Program-made: the position numbers and the translations under genes
Source: Streptomyces prunicolor NBRC 13075
Lineage (GTDB): Bacteria; Actinomycetota; Actinomycetes; Streptomycetales; Streptomycetaceae
Assembly: GCF_000367365.1 (NCBI RefSeq)
Contig: NZ_BARF01000074.1
Location: 62,001 to 126,000, forward strand
Reading direction: 5' to 3'
DNA: 64,000 nt
Notes under the pieces: generated by a model
What the model was told of the DNA's origin: nothing
The model's database searches: none
The model's input: the letters and a program-made list of their open reading frames with translations, nothing else
Shown: positions 15,674-25,171 of the stretch, in pieces
Layout: each line of letters starts with the position of its first letter
How positions within the stretch are numbered: the first letter of the stretch is position 1

Positions 15674-17203
15674 ATGCTGCTCACCCCTCGCACCGGCACG
15701 ACCGGCATCGGCATCCCCCGCACCGGCTCCGGTGATCCGGCTCCCCGTTCGCGCACCAGGAACTCCCGACGGCTGAAGGCGGCGCTGCTCGCCTCCGCCG
15801 TGTCCGTCTGTCTCGTCGCCGCGAGCGCGCCGCCCGCGCCCCTGGGTGTCGGTGACCGTCTCTTCCCGACCCTGGGCAACCCGGGCTACGACGTGGCGTC
15901 GTACGACCTCGCGTTCACGTATCCCGGCAGCAACACCAAGCCGCTCCAGGCCGTCACCACGATCGACGCGTGGACGACCGAGACGCTGGACCGGATCAAC
16001 CTCGACTTCGCGCACGGGACTGTTGACACGGTCGAGGTCGACGGGCGGCCCGCCACCTTCGCCAGTGCCGGCGAGGATCTGGTCGTGACTCCGGAGAGGC
16101 CGATTTCCGAGGGGAGTTGGACGCGGATCACCGTGCGGCACACCAGCGACCCGGTGTCGGCCAAGGGCCAGGACGGCGGCTGGGTGCGCACCAAGGACGG
16201 GCTCGCCATGGCCAACCAGGCCGACGCCGCGCACCTGGTGTTCCCGTGCAACGACCATCCCTCCGACAAGGCGATGTTCACCATCAGGGTCACCGCCCCC
16301 AACGCCTACACGGCCGTCGCCAACGGACTGCCGGCCGGCGTCGACAAGGTCGGCAGGAACACCACCTGGACGTACCGCACCCAGCACCCCATGGCCACCG
16401 AACTCGCCCAAGTGTCCATCGGCCGCTCCGCCGTGCTGCACCGCACCGGACCGCACGACCTGCCGATGCGCGACGTCGTACCCGCCAAGGACGCCAAGCA
16501 GCTCGAACCGTGGCTCAAGAAGACCCCCGACCAGATCGCCTGGATGGAGAGCAAGGTCGGCCGGTACCCCTTCGAGACGTACGGGCTGCTCATGGCCGAC
16601 GCGTCCACCGGCTTCGAACTCGAGACGCAGACGATCTCTCTCTTCGAGAGAGATCTCTTCACCGAGCCCGCCTACCCCAAGTGGTACGTCGAGTCGATCA
16701 TGGTGCACGAGCTGTCCCACCAGTGGTTCGGCGACAGCGTCAGCCCCCGCGCGTGGTCCGACCTGTGGCTCAACGAGGGACATGCCACCTGGTACGAGGA
16801 GCTGTACGCCGAGGAGAAGGCGCACCGGCCGATGGAGACGCGCATGAAGGCGGCCTACGCGGCCTCCGACCGCTGGCGCGCCGTCGGCGGACCGCCCGCA
16901 CTCCCCAAGGCGCCCGCGCCCGGCCAGAAGATCAGCATCTTCCGCCCCAACGTCTACGACGGCGCTGCCCTGGCCCTCTACGCCCTGCGCCAGGAGATCG
17001 GCCGCCCGGCCTTCGAACGCCTGGAGCGCACCTGGGTGAGCGTTCACCGGGACGGCACGGCCACCACCGCCGACTTCGAGGAACTCGCCTCCGCGATCTC
17101 CGGCCGCGACCTGAGCGACTTCTTCCAGGGCTGGCTCTACGGCGAGAAGACCCCGCCGATGCCGGGTCACCCGGACTGGAAGTCGCAGGCACCGGTGAAA
17201 TAG
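15674..17203 (+). CDS. Secreted M1-family zinc metallopeptidase
   Basis: A 509-residue exported protein. A long basic N-region (RTRNSRRLK) precedes a hydrophobic signal segment (AALLASAVSVCLVAASAPPAP). The aminopeptidase N-like catalytic domain carries HELSHQWFGD (HExxH, about residue 345) and the third zinc ligand in NEGHATWYEE, 18 residues on. The typical GAMEN exopeptidase motif is replaced by TGFELETQT, so N-terminal specificity may differ from classical aminopeptidases. A tyrosine (DGAALALYALRQ region) and a helical end follow. It stands alone between rshA and hflX. Confidence 0.88.
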   Translation: MLLTPRTGTTGIGIPRTGSGDPAPRSRTRNSRRLKAALLASAVSVCLVAASAPPAPLGVGDRLFPTLGNPGYDVASYDLAFTYPGSNTKPLQAVTTIDAWTTETLDRINLDFAHGTVDTVEVDGRPATFASAGEDLVVTPERPISEGSWTRITVRHTSDPVSAKGQDGGWVRTKDGLAMANQADAAHLVFPCNDHPSDKAMFTIRVTAPNAYTAVANGLPAGVDKVGRNTTWTYRTQHPMATELAQVSIGRSAVLHRTGPHDLPMRDVVPAKDAKQLEPWLKKTPDQIAWMESKVGRYPFETYGLLMADASTGFELETQTISLFERDLFTEPAYPKWYVESIMVHELSHQWFGDSVSPRAWSDLWLNEGHATWYEELYAEEKAHRPMETRMKAAYAASDRWRAVGGPPALPKAPAPGQKISIFRPNVYDGAALALYALRQEIGRPAFERLERTWVSVHRDGTATTADFEELASAISGRDLSDFFQGWLYGEKTPPMPGHPDWKSQAPVK

Positions 17204-17390
17204 GGCGGTGACGGGGCAATAAAGCGGTGACAGGGCAATAAATAAGGCAGTGACGTGGCGATCCGCGCCGTGCGACCATCGTCAGGTCGGCGGCGCGGGT
17301 CACCGGGGACACACCCGGCAGCCACCGGGAATCTCCGGAGGCGCCCGAACGTTATGACCTTTGCAGGACTCCCATCGACGTAAGGACCCA

Positions 17391-18884
17391 ATGACCTCCT
17401 CTTCTTCCCCTTCCCAGGACACTGAGCGCCTCGCGCACGCCTACCCCGAAGGTCTTCGGGCCGATGCCCTGATGGAAGAGGACGTCGCCTGGAGCCACGA
17501 GATCGACGGAGAGCGGGACGGCGACCAGTTCGACCGCTCCGAGCGCGCGGCCCTGCGCCGCGTCGCCGGCCTCTCCACCGAACTCGAGGACGTCACCGAG
17601 GTCGAGTACCGACAGCTCCGCCTGGAGCGCGTTGTACTCGTCGGCGTCTGGACCACGGGAACGGTGCAGGACGCGGACAACTCGCTCGCCGAGCTGGCCG
17701 CCCTCGCGGAGACCGCGGGCGCGCTCGTGCTCGACGGTGTCGTCCAGCGCCGCGACAAGCCTGACGCGGCCACCTACATCGGCTCCGGCAAGGCCAACGA
17801 ACTGCGGGACATCGTCCTGGAGACCGGCGCCGACACCGTCATCTGCGACGGTGAGCTCAGCCCGGGCCAGCTGATCCACCTCGAAGACGTCGTCAAGGTC
17901 AAGGTCATCGACCGGACGGCCCTGATCCTCGACATCTTTGCCCAGCACGCCAAGTCCCGAGAGGGCAAGGCACAGGTCGCGCTCGCGCAGATGCAGTACA
18001 TGCTGCCGAGGCTCCGCGGCTGGGGCCAGTCGCTGTCCCGTCAGATGGGCGGCGGCTCGGGCGGCGGCCTCGCCACCCGTGGTCCCGGTGAGACCAAGAT
18101 CGAGACGGACCGGCGTCGTATCCGCGAGAAGATGGCGAAGATGCGCCGGGAGATCGCGGACATGAAGACCGGCCGCGACATCAAGCGCCAGGAGCGCCGT
18201 CGCCACAAGGTGCCCTCGGTCGCGATCGCCGGCTACACCAACGCCGGCAAGTCGTCCCTGCTCAACCGCCTCACGGGCGCGGGCGTGCTGGTCGAGAACG
18301 CGCTGTTCGCGACCCTCGACCCGACCGTGCGCCGGGCCGAGACCCCGGGTGGACGGCTCTACACGCTGGTCGACACCGTCGGATTCGTCCGGCACCTGCC
18401 GCACCACCTGGTCGAGGCCTTCCGCTCCACGATGGAGGAGGTCGGCGACGCCGACCTGATCCTGCATGTGGTGGACGGTTCGCACCCGTTCCCGGAGGAG
18501 CAGCTGGCCGCCGTACGCGAGGTGATCCGGGATGTCGGCGCCACCAAGGTGCCCGAGATCGTGATCATCAACAAGGCGGACGCGGCCGACCCGCTGACGC
18601 TCCAGCGGCTGATGCGGAAAGAGAAGCGCTCCATCGCGGTCTCGGCCCGCACCGGCCAGGGCATGGACGAGCTGCTCGCGCTCATCGACAGCGAACTGCC
18701 GCGCCCCTCGGTCGAGATCGAGGCGCTCGTGCCGTACACCCACGGCAAGCTGGTCGCCCGCGCCCACTCCGAGGGCGAGGTGATCTCCGAGGAGCACACC
18801 CCGGAGGGCACCCAGCTCAAGGCGCGGGTCCACGAGGAACTGGCGGCGGAGCTCGCGCCGTACGTCCCGGCACCGCTGGCCTGA
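17391..18884 (+). CDS. hflX: Ribosome-associated GTPase HflX
   Basis: A 497-residue Obg-HflX superfamily GTPase that binds ribosomes, splits stalled or heat-damaged ribosomes and hydrolyses GTP. Seen: the N-terminal HflX domain (ERVVLVGVWTTG, YIGSGKANELRDI), a glycine-rich turn GGGSGGGLATRGPGETKIE before a basic coiled coil, then the G domain with GYTNAGKSS (G1), DTVGF (G3) and NKAD (G4). ATG 17391 lies behind AAGGA; a TTG 30 bases earlier is unlikely. A strong hairpin follows the gene. Confidence 0.95.
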   Translation: MTSSSSPSQDTERLAHAYPEGLRADALMEEDVAWSHEIDGERDGDQFDRSERAALRRVAGLSTELEDVTEVEYRQLRLERVVLVGVWTTGTVQDADNSLAELAALAETAGALVLDGVVQRRDKPDAATYIGSGKANELRDIVLETGADTVICDGELSPGQLIHLEDVVKVKVIDRTALILDIFAQHAKSREGKAQVALAQMQYMLPRLRGWGQSLSRQMGGGSGGGLATRGPGETKIETDRRRIREKMAKMRREIADMKTGRDIKRQERRRHKVPSVAIAGYTNAGKSSLLNRLTGAGVLVENALFATLDPTVRRAETPGGRLYTLVDTVGFVRHLPHHLVEAFRSTMEEVGDADLILHVVDGSHPFPEEQLAAVREVIRDVGATKVPEIVIINKADAADPLTLQRLMRKEKRSIAVSARTGQGMDELLALIDSELPRPSVEIEALVPYTHGKLVARAHSEGEVISEEHTPEGTQLKARVHEELAAELAPYVPAPLA

Positions 18885-18904
18885 CGGGTCGTAGCACAGC
18901 AAGT

Positions 18905-18938
18905 CCTGAGGGCCGCCCCACATGGGGCGGCCCTCAGG
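18905..18938. terminator. Bidirectional terminator after hflX
   Basis: A perfect 15-bp stem CCTGAGGGCCGCCCC with a 4-base loop between the convergent ends of hflX and the serine protease gene. It lacks a T-run, as is usual in Streptomyces. Confidence 0.8.
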
Positions 18939-18972
18939 CGTGTGTGCGGGTCACCGACCGCCGTCCGTCCGC

Positions 18973-20202
18973 CTACTGGTCGGCGAACTTCTTGCTGACC
19001 GAGTCGTACACGCCCTTGGCCACATCGCCCAGCCGCGGACCCGCCAGCCAGCCCGAAGTCACCGGGCCGATCGAGGTGTTGGACACCAGCGTCGGCTTGC
19101 CGTCGGAGCCTGTCTCGACCCAGCCGCCACCGGACGAACCGCCGGTCATGGTGCAGCCGATGCGGTACATCGTCGGGTCCGAGGCGTTGATCGACAGCCG
19201 TCCCGGCTTGTCCGTGCACTGGTACAGCGTCGAACCGTCGTACGGCTTCGCCTCGGGGTAGCCGGTCGCCGTGATGCTGGACACCTTCGGCACGGCCGGC
19301 GCGTTGAAGTTCACCGGCAGCGCCGAACCGACCGTCTCCTCAAGGGACTTGCCCCCACTGCCCTTCTCGGGCGTCACATGGATCACGGCGTAGTCGTACG
19401 ACGAACCCTGCCCGCCCGTCTCGCCGCCCTGGTCGATCCACTGCTGCGAGGTCCGCGCCCAGTCGGCCCACCAGACACCGTACGGAGCGACCTGCTCCCG
19501 GGTCGCGGTCTCCAACTGGGCTGCTGACTGGCCCGAGTTGTTGTACGACGGCACGAACGCGATGTTGCGGTACCAGCCGCCCTTCTTGCCGGCGTGGACG
19601 CAATGGCCCGCCGTCCACACCATGTTGGACTTGCCCGGGTGCGCCGGGTCCTCCACGACCGTCGCCGAGCAGACCATGGTGCCCTCGGGGGAGTCGAAGA
19701 ACACCTTGCCCGCCGTCGCCGCGTTGGCGTGGTACGTAGGCGTCACGGCCTTCGCGTCCACCGCCGCGGGCGTCGGGTCGGTCACGCCCTGGTCACCGGA
19801 GATGTCGTTGGTGTCGACGCCCGTGTCCGGGTCGTTGGCGTCCCGCATCCGGCCGGAACTCCACAGTCCCTGGATGATCGGGTTGATGTAGTCGTCGGCC
19901 TCGCGCAGCCAGTCGTCCTTGTTCCAGTTCTTCCACGCGCCGCCCTTCCACTTGTCGATGTCGATCCCGCGCTCTTTGAGCTTGTCCTTGATGTCGTCCG
20001 GGATCTTGATCTTGCCGTCACCGGTGTCACTGCTGGTGGCGGACGCGGTGGACTTGCCATCGGCCTTCGTGTCACTGGAGCCGCACGCGGTCGCGGTGAG
20101 CGCGAGCGCCGAGGCGAGGGCAACGGCGGCCAGGGCGGGGGAGGTTCCGCGACGCGCGCCCCTCCCACGACGGGCGGTGAAGGACGGCCGTATCGATCGC
20201 AT
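18973..20202 (-). CDS. Putative lipoprotein trypsin-like serine protease
   Basis: A 409-residue exported protein. The basic start, a hydrophobic stretch and ALTATACGSS suggest a lipoprotein signal with the cysteine near residue 40, followed by a Ser/Thr/Asp-rich linker. Trypsin-fold catalytic residues: His in WTAGHCVHAG, a likely Asp in SYDYAVIHV, and Ser in TGGSSGGGW. The last is GSSGG rather than GDSGG, as in glutamyl endopeptidase-like members. It would act at the cell surface. A palindrome upstream (20258-20274) may regulate it. Confidence 0.85.
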   Translation of the reverse strand: MRSIRPSFTARRGRGARRGTSPALAAVALASALALTATACGSSDTKADGKSTASATSSDTGDGKIKIPDDIKDKLKERGIDIDKWKGGAWKNWNKDDWLREADDYINPIIQGLWSSGRMRDANDPDTGVDTNDISGDQGVTDPTPAAVDAKAVTPTYHANAATAGKVFFDSPEGTMVCSATVVEDPAHPGKSNMVWTAGHCVHAGKKGGWYRNIAFVPSYNNSGQSAAQLETATREQVAPYGVWWADWARTSQQWIDQGGETGGQGSSYDYAVIHVTPEKGSGGKSLEETVGSALPVNFNAPAVPKVSSITATGYPEAKPYDGSTLYQCTDKPGRLSINASDPTMYRIGCTMTGGSSGGGWVETGSDGKPTLVSNTSIGPVTSGWLAGPRLGDVAKGVYDSVSKKFADQ

Positions 20203-20673
20203 GGTCTTGACTCCCCCTGGGTGTACGGATGGTGCGTCACGGCTGTGATCTCAGCCGGAACTCATGGTGAGTTCACACTGAACTCACGGCCTTCGGGAAC
20301 GGCATCACACACTATGCGCTCGCTGTGGGGGACTTCCCACGGAACGGCAACGGTTCCGTCACGGCAAGGATCTTGAGGCGACCCGTAACTCCGTGAGCGG
20401 TGCGGGGTTTGTACCGACAGGGGCCTGCTGTCGATGCGCGGTGCCCCGCGCCCCTGGCGACGCGAGACCTCAACTCGCCCATGGACAGCGGGAGGGACGA
20501 GAACCGTGGCCAACTCTGCGCCTGCGTACGGGAGATGGGGGTTCGCGGGGGGCGGGGCGAGCGGACTTGGCGGTGTGTCCGCGGCGGTGCGGGTGGCGCC
20601 GGAGGGCTACGAGGGGAGGCTCTGGCGGCGGTCGGCGTGTGAGGAACGCCAGGGGAACCGGCGGCGTCGGTCG
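20203..20673. other. Intergenic region between protease and aminotransferase remnant
   Basis: About 470 bp. The protease-proximal part holds the GAACTCA palindrome described separately. The rest shows no gene; a frame extending the aminotransferase remnant upstream looks spurious. No iron-box-like palindrome was seen. Confidence 0.45.
20258..20286. promoter_or_regulatory. Candidate operator upstream of the protease gene
   Basis: GAACTCA-TGG-TGAGTTC is a perfect 17-bp palindrome about 55 bp upstream of the protease start. A further half-site TGAACTCA follows at 20279-20286. The binding protein is unknown. Confidence 0.5.
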
Positions 20674-21297
20674 ATGCGTGAGTCGGCGGCACGGACCTAC
20701 GCACGGGCCCTTCCTGCCGTGTCGGCGCGGACGCGTGGCCTGACCGTGGAGGGCACTGACGGCCGCCGTTTCCTGGACTGCGTTTCCGGCGCCGGGACTG
20801 CGCCTCTCGAGCACAACCACCCCGTGGTCCTGGAGGCGATCGGCAACGTCGTCGACTCGGGCGCCCCGCTCCGCGCGCTCAACCTCGCGACTCCCGTCAG
20901 GGACGCCTTCGTCGTCGCCGAACTGTTCCGTGCGCTGCCGCCCGAACTCGCCGACCACGCACTCGTGCGGGTCTGCGGGCCGACGGATACCGAAATCGGC
21001 GTGGTCGGGGCCGAGTTCAGGATCCTCCCGGGGGCGACCGGGCGCACCGGAGTCCACGCCTTCGCCAGCACTCACCACGGCATGAGCGTCGGTGGTGCGG
21101 GCGAGCCTGAGCGTGGCCTCGATGGCCCCAACCCCGGGGTGCCGAATCTCGCCGGAATTTCCTCGAACCCGTCCAGGCCGACGGCGGTCCAGGCAACCGC
21201 TACAGAGGACGGAGCGCCACCAGACGTCAACTCGACTGACCTGCAACACGAGTTGCGCAACGCCCAAGCCCAACGTCCGCCAGAAGACCGGGACTAG
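20674..21297 (+). pseudogene. Truncated class III aminotransferase (siderophore locus remnant)
   Basis: Residues 1 to about 130 of this 207-residue frame match the N-terminal part of diaminobutyrate/acetylornithine-type aminotransferases: RESAARTYARALP, GRRFLDCVSGAGT, HNHPVVLEAI, then ATGRTGVHAFASTHHGM. A functional enzyme needs about 400-480 residues, including the pyridoxal-phosphate lysine in a later domain. Here the frame drifts into a polar low-complexity tail and stops. Even the conserved part has unusual changes (CGPTDTEIGVVGAEF). It sits just before the siderophore synthetase gene, where relatives carry a full-length aminotransferase, so it looks like a decayed copy. Confidence 0.7.
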
Positions 21298-21341
21298 ACC
21301 CCACACGCTTCCCACTCCGAATCACCTCCCGAGGAACAGCC

Positions 21342-23540
21342 TTGAATCCCACGCCCACCTCTGACGGTCACTCTCTTGACGGCCCCTCCCACGAGGCGAG
21401 CCCTCGACACACGCAGACCCTGGCGGCGGAGTCGGCCGAGTCCGTTCCCCGGCAGCGACCCCGCAGCCCGGAAACAGGCCAGCCGCGCGGCACGATCACC
21501 GACCTCCTGGAGCACCCCGACCCCCACACCGCCGCCCAGGCAGCAGCGGTCGAGAACCTCCTGCGCTGCTGGGTACGCGAAACGAACCTCCCCGCCCCCA
21601 CCAACGGCACCCTGCGCATCCCCCTACCCGCCAGCAACACGGCCCTGCTTGCCCAGGTCCACTACTGGTCCCCGACGGGCTGGCACCGCTTCGGCCTTCC
21701 GTACCTGTCGGACGCTCCCCACGGCGCCCCATCGGCCGACGCGGTGACGGTCGCGGCGCTGCTCGCCAGGGAGACGGATGTGCGCGACGGCAGTTCCGCA
21801 ACGGGTGCTGCTACGGCGACCGTTGCCTCCGCGGCAGGGGCGTCGCAGGCGGCCGGCCGCGACGCCCGAGTTGCTGACGAGCCGATGACAGCGGCAGCGA
21901 CACAAGCGCCCGCAACAGCGCCCGCAACGGCACCCGAAACCGTGACCGACCTGGTGGCCCGCGTAGCCGACTCCGTCCGTCGTACCGTCACCTTCCTCAC
22001 CGACCGCCGCGCCCGCCCGGCCGACGGCCCCGATCTCTTCCTCTCCGCCGAACAGGCACTCCTGCTCGGCCACCCGCTGCACCCGACCCCGAAGAGCCGC
22101 GAGGGTCTCTCCGAGGCCGAAGCTCGCCTGTACTCACCGGAGTTGCGCGGCTCCTTTCCGCTGCACTGGCTTGCTGTCACCCCTTCCGTACTCGCCACCG
22201 ACTCGGCCTGGACCGAACGCGGTCGCCCTGTCCCCGCCGCCCACCTCACCGCCCGACTCGCCGGCCCCGAACTGCCGTTGCCCGAAGGCCATGCCGCTCT
22301 TCCCCTGCACCCGTGGCAGTGGCGCGAGATCCAACACCGTGCCGATATCGCGGCCTTGCTCGACGCCGGCTCGATCCAGGACCTTGGCACTCATGGCGCC
22401 CCGTGGCACCCCACCTCCTCCGTACGAACCGTCCACCAATCCGGCGCCCCCGCCATGCTCAAACTGTCCCTGGGCCTCCGCATCACCAACTCCCGCCGCG
22501 AGAACCTCCGCAAGGAACTCCACCGCGGCGTCGAGGTACACCGCCTGCTGCGTACCGGCCTGTCCCAGCACTGGCGTGCCGCCCACCCGGGCTTCGACAT
22601 CGTCCGCGACCCGGCGTGGCTGGCCGTCGACGCGCTGGACGACGAGTGCGGCGCCGACTCGGGGGAGCGGGGTGCGGGTGAGTGTGCTGCCGACCCGGGT
22701 AGGAGCGGCGGCGCGCAGGTTGGCCGTGGCGAAGGGGGCGCCCGTCTGCCCTTGGCCGGACTCGACGTGGTGATCCGGCACAACCCGTTCAGCCCGTCCG
22801 ACGACGTGTCCTGCATCGCCGGGCTCGTCTCACTCCGGCCGTACGCCGGACGGCGTGCTACTGCCGGCGGACCGGCGACAACCTCGCACACCAGCCACTC
22901 CGCGTCCGGCACACCCGTGTTGCGGTCCCGCCTGGCCGAGGTCGTCACCGGCCTCGCCGCGCGGACCGGCCGGTCGCGCGGAGCTGTCGCCGCCGAGTGG
23001 TTCCTGCGCTACCTGGAGCAGGTCGTCCGCCCTGTGCTGTGGCTGGACAGCGAAGTGGGGATCGCCCTGGAGGCGCACCAGCAGAACACGCTGCTTCTGC
23101 TGGACGGCGAAGGCTGGCCCGTGGGTGGCCGCTACCGCGACAACCAGGGCTACTACTTCCGTGCATCCCGGCGCGAGGAACTCGATGCCCGGCTGCCCGG
23201 CATCGGCGAACACAGCGACACCTTCGTCTCCGACGAGGTCACCGACGAACGCTTCGCGTACTACCTCGCGATCAACAACGTACTCGGTCTCATCGGAGCG
23301 TTCGGATCGCAACGTCTCGCCGACGAGCGGCTGTTGCTCTCCGCCTTCCGCCGCTTTCTCGGCGACGTGGCCTCCGGCCCTGCCCGGCTGCGCACCTCCC
23401 TGCCGGCCCGCCTGCTCGACTCACCTGTCCTGCGCTGCAAGGCCAACCTGCTGACCCGGCTGCACGGCCTCGACGAGCTCGTCGGCCCGGTCGACACCCA
23501 GTCGGTCTACGTCACCATCGCGAACCCCCTTATGGCGTGA
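21342..23540 (+). CDS. IucA/IucC-family NRPS-independent siderophore synthetase
   Basis: An ATP-dependent ligase that condenses a carboxylate with an amine or hydroxylamine in siderophore assembly. Family marks: GHPLHPTPKSREGLS, LPLHPWQW, SSVRTVHQSG with LKLSLGLRITNSRRENL, HQQNTLLLLDGEGWPVGGRYRDNQGYYF and a FhuF-like C-terminus. At 732 residues it is longer than usual because of an Ala/Thr-rich insert around 150-200 and a Gly/Ala-rich one near 435-470. The TTG start follows GAGGAA. Neighbours are a broken aminotransferase and a GNAT acyltransferase; whether a product is made is uncertain. Confidence 0.88.
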   Translation: MNPTPTSDGHSLDGPSHEASPRHTQTLAAESAESVPRQRPRSPETGQPRGTITDLLEHPDPHTAAQAAAVENLLRCWVRETNLPAPTNGTLRIPLPASNTALLAQVHYWSPTGWHRFGLPYLSDAPHGAPSADAVTVAALLARETDVRDGSSATGAATATVASAAGASQAAGRDARVADEPMTAAATQAPATAPATAPETVTDLVARVADSVRRTVTFLTDRRARPADGPDLFLSAEQALLLGHPLHPTPKSREGLSEAEARLYSPELRGSFPLHWLAVTPSVLATDSAWTERGRPVPAAHLTARLAGPELPLPEGHAALPLHPWQWREIQHRADIAALLDAGSIQDLGTHGAPWHPTSSVRTVHQSGAPAMLKLSLGLRITNSRRENLRKELHRGVEVHRLLRTGLSQHWRAAHPGFDIVRDPAWLAVDALDDECGADSGERGAGECAADPGRSGGAQVGRGEGGARLPLAGLDVVIRHNPFSPSDDVSCIAGLVSLRPYAGRRATAGGPATTSHTSHSASGTPVLRSRLAEVVTGLAARTGRSRGAVAAEWFLRYLEQVVRPVLWLDSEVGIALEAHQQNTLLLLDGEGWPVGGRYRDNQGYYFRASRREELDARLPGIGEHSDTFVSDEVTDERFAYYLAINNVLGLIGAFGSQRLADERLLLSAFRRFLGDVASGPARLRTSLPARLLDSPVLRCKANLLTRLHGLDELVGPVDTQSVYVTIANPLMA

Positions 23541-23705
23541 CCATCGCCGGCTCCGAACACGACCACTACCAACCACCTCCTGATCCGATTCCCGCCAACG
23601 GCCTCCGGCTTCGAACTCCACCAGCTTCTTCCGACTTCGACCGGCGCCAACTCCCTTCACACCTAAGGAACATGACCCACCCCATCTCCTGAGAGGAGCG
23701 TCACC

Positions 23706-24686
23706 GTGCCTCCCACCGATGTGAACGCCGACACCGCGACTGTCCCCGGCTCCGCCCCCAGCCCCACCGCTAGTGCGAGCCAGATTCCAGATGCGGACGG
23801 AGAGGACACCCTCGAGCTCCGCCTGCCCGAGGAGTTCATCGCGCTCTGCGCCGAGGCGGACGCTGCCGATGCGGCTGACGCGGTAGCCCACCGCGCGGCA
23901 GCTCACGACGCGACAGACCACCACGCATCCGCCCCGGATCCTGCCGCCTCCGACGAGGCCGACACCATCGGTCGCCGGAACCCAGCGGAGCGCGCGGAAG
24001 GCCCGGCCCAGCCCAGCTTCGCGCTCCCGCCCAGCCCCGCGCTCCCACCCAACTCCGACTCCGAGGCCCTGCCCGCCTTGGGTATCTCGCCCAACTCCTA
24101 TATCCCGCCCGGCGACGACCTCCTCGACCACGTCGGCGACTGGGGGCCGACCCACACACCCGCAGGCACCTTCCACCTCCTCCCCGTCCGCATCGAACGC
24201 GACCTTCCACTGATCAACCGCTGGATGAACGACCCTGCTGTCGCGGAGTTCTGGGAACTGGCCGGACCTCAGGCGCTGACCGAGGACCACCTGCACGCCC
24301 AACTCTCCGGCGACGGACGCAGCGTTCCCTGTCTCGGCGTGCTGGACGGCACCCCGATGAGCTACTGGGAGATCTACCGGGCGGACCTCGACCCCTTGGC
24401 CCGCCACTACCCCGCCCGACCGCACGACACCGGCATCCACCTCCTCATCGGTGACGTCACAGACCGAGCACGAGGGCTGGGCGGCGCTCTCCTCCGAGCC
24501 GTCGCCGATCTCGTCCTCGACAAGCGCTCCACCTGCGCCCGCATCGTCGCGGAACCCGACATTCGCAACACCCCTTCCGTGTCCGCTTTCCTGAGCGCCG
24601 GTTTCCGGTTCTCCGCCGAGGTCGACCTGCCCGGCAAGCGGGCCGCTCTCATGGTCCGAGACCGTTCCTTGCGCGATCTGCTGTAG
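23706..24686 (+). CDS. GNAT acyltransferase of siderophore type
   Basis: A 326-residue protein whose C-terminal 190 residues form the IucB/AlcB/MbtK-like acyltransferase domain: FHLLPVRIERDLPLINRWMNDP, AEFWEL, SYWEIYRADLDPLA, GIHLLIGD, RGLGGALLRAVADLV and EPDIRNTPSVSAFLSAGF. It would acylate a hydroxylamine intermediate before condensation by the upstream synthetase. The N-terminal 140 residues are Ala/Pro/Asp-rich and look disordered. It starts at GTG behind GAGAGGAG and probably shares a transcript with the synthetase. Confidence 0.82.
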   Translation: MPPTDVNADTATVPGSAPSPTASASQIPDADGEDTLELRLPEEFIALCAEADAADAADAVAHRAAAHDATDHHASAPDPAASDEADTIGRRNPAERAEGPAQPSFALPPSPALPPNSDSEALPALGISPNSYIPPGDDLLDHVGDWGPTHTPAGTFHLLPVRIERDLPLINRWMNDPAVAEFWELAGPQALTEDHLHAQLSGDGRSVPCLGVLDGTPMSYWEIYRADLDPLARHYPARPHDTGIHLLIGDVTDRARGLGGALLRAVADLVLDKRSTCARIVAEPDIRNTPSVSAFLSAGFRFSAEVDLPGKRAALMVRDRSLRDLL

Positions 24687-25171
24687 CGCCACGTGGCAGC
24701 GCCATCACTTTTGGTACACCGCTCGGCCCGATCCGGTTCCCACTCGCTCGAATCGGATTTCGGCGGTCGTCGGACCGACCTTCACGCCCCGACCGACTGG
24801 CCCCGCCGACCGAACCCACCGACTAGTCCCACCGACCGAACCCACCCCACCCCCAACTGACTCCACCCAAATCCGACCGGATCCCCGAACAATCCGAGCC
24901 CCCGCGGAGCCCCCGAACCAGCCCGAGCCGCCGAATCGATCGGCCCCACCTCAACAACCCACCCTCAACAACCCACGCCCACCTCGAACCAACCCAGCCG
25001 CCGACCGAGCAAACCAATCTCCACCGAAACCAAATCGACCTGATCCCCACCAACCCCGATCGCCACCCGAATAAAAAGAACCCCCATCCCAAAGCCCCCG
25101 GTCTTGATCCGCCCCCTCCCTCCAGCCTTGATCGCCCGGTTGTCAGTCCTGCCCCGTAGGGTGGTCGGGCT
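24687..25171. other. Intergenic C/A-rich strand-asymmetric tract
   Basis: No gene. From about 24773 to 25100 the plus strand is unusually rich in C and A and poor in G, with irregular ACCGAACCCA-like motifs and a direct repeat CCTCAACAACCCA at about 24946-24972. The tract ends just before the dinG promoter region. Confidence 0.5.

Noticed and set aside
12731-17170. A minus-strand open frame of about 1480 codons opposite rshA and the M1 peptidase
   Set aside because: It mirrors the codon bias of two well-supported plus-strand genes, has no family motif and spans a gap with no ribosome site.
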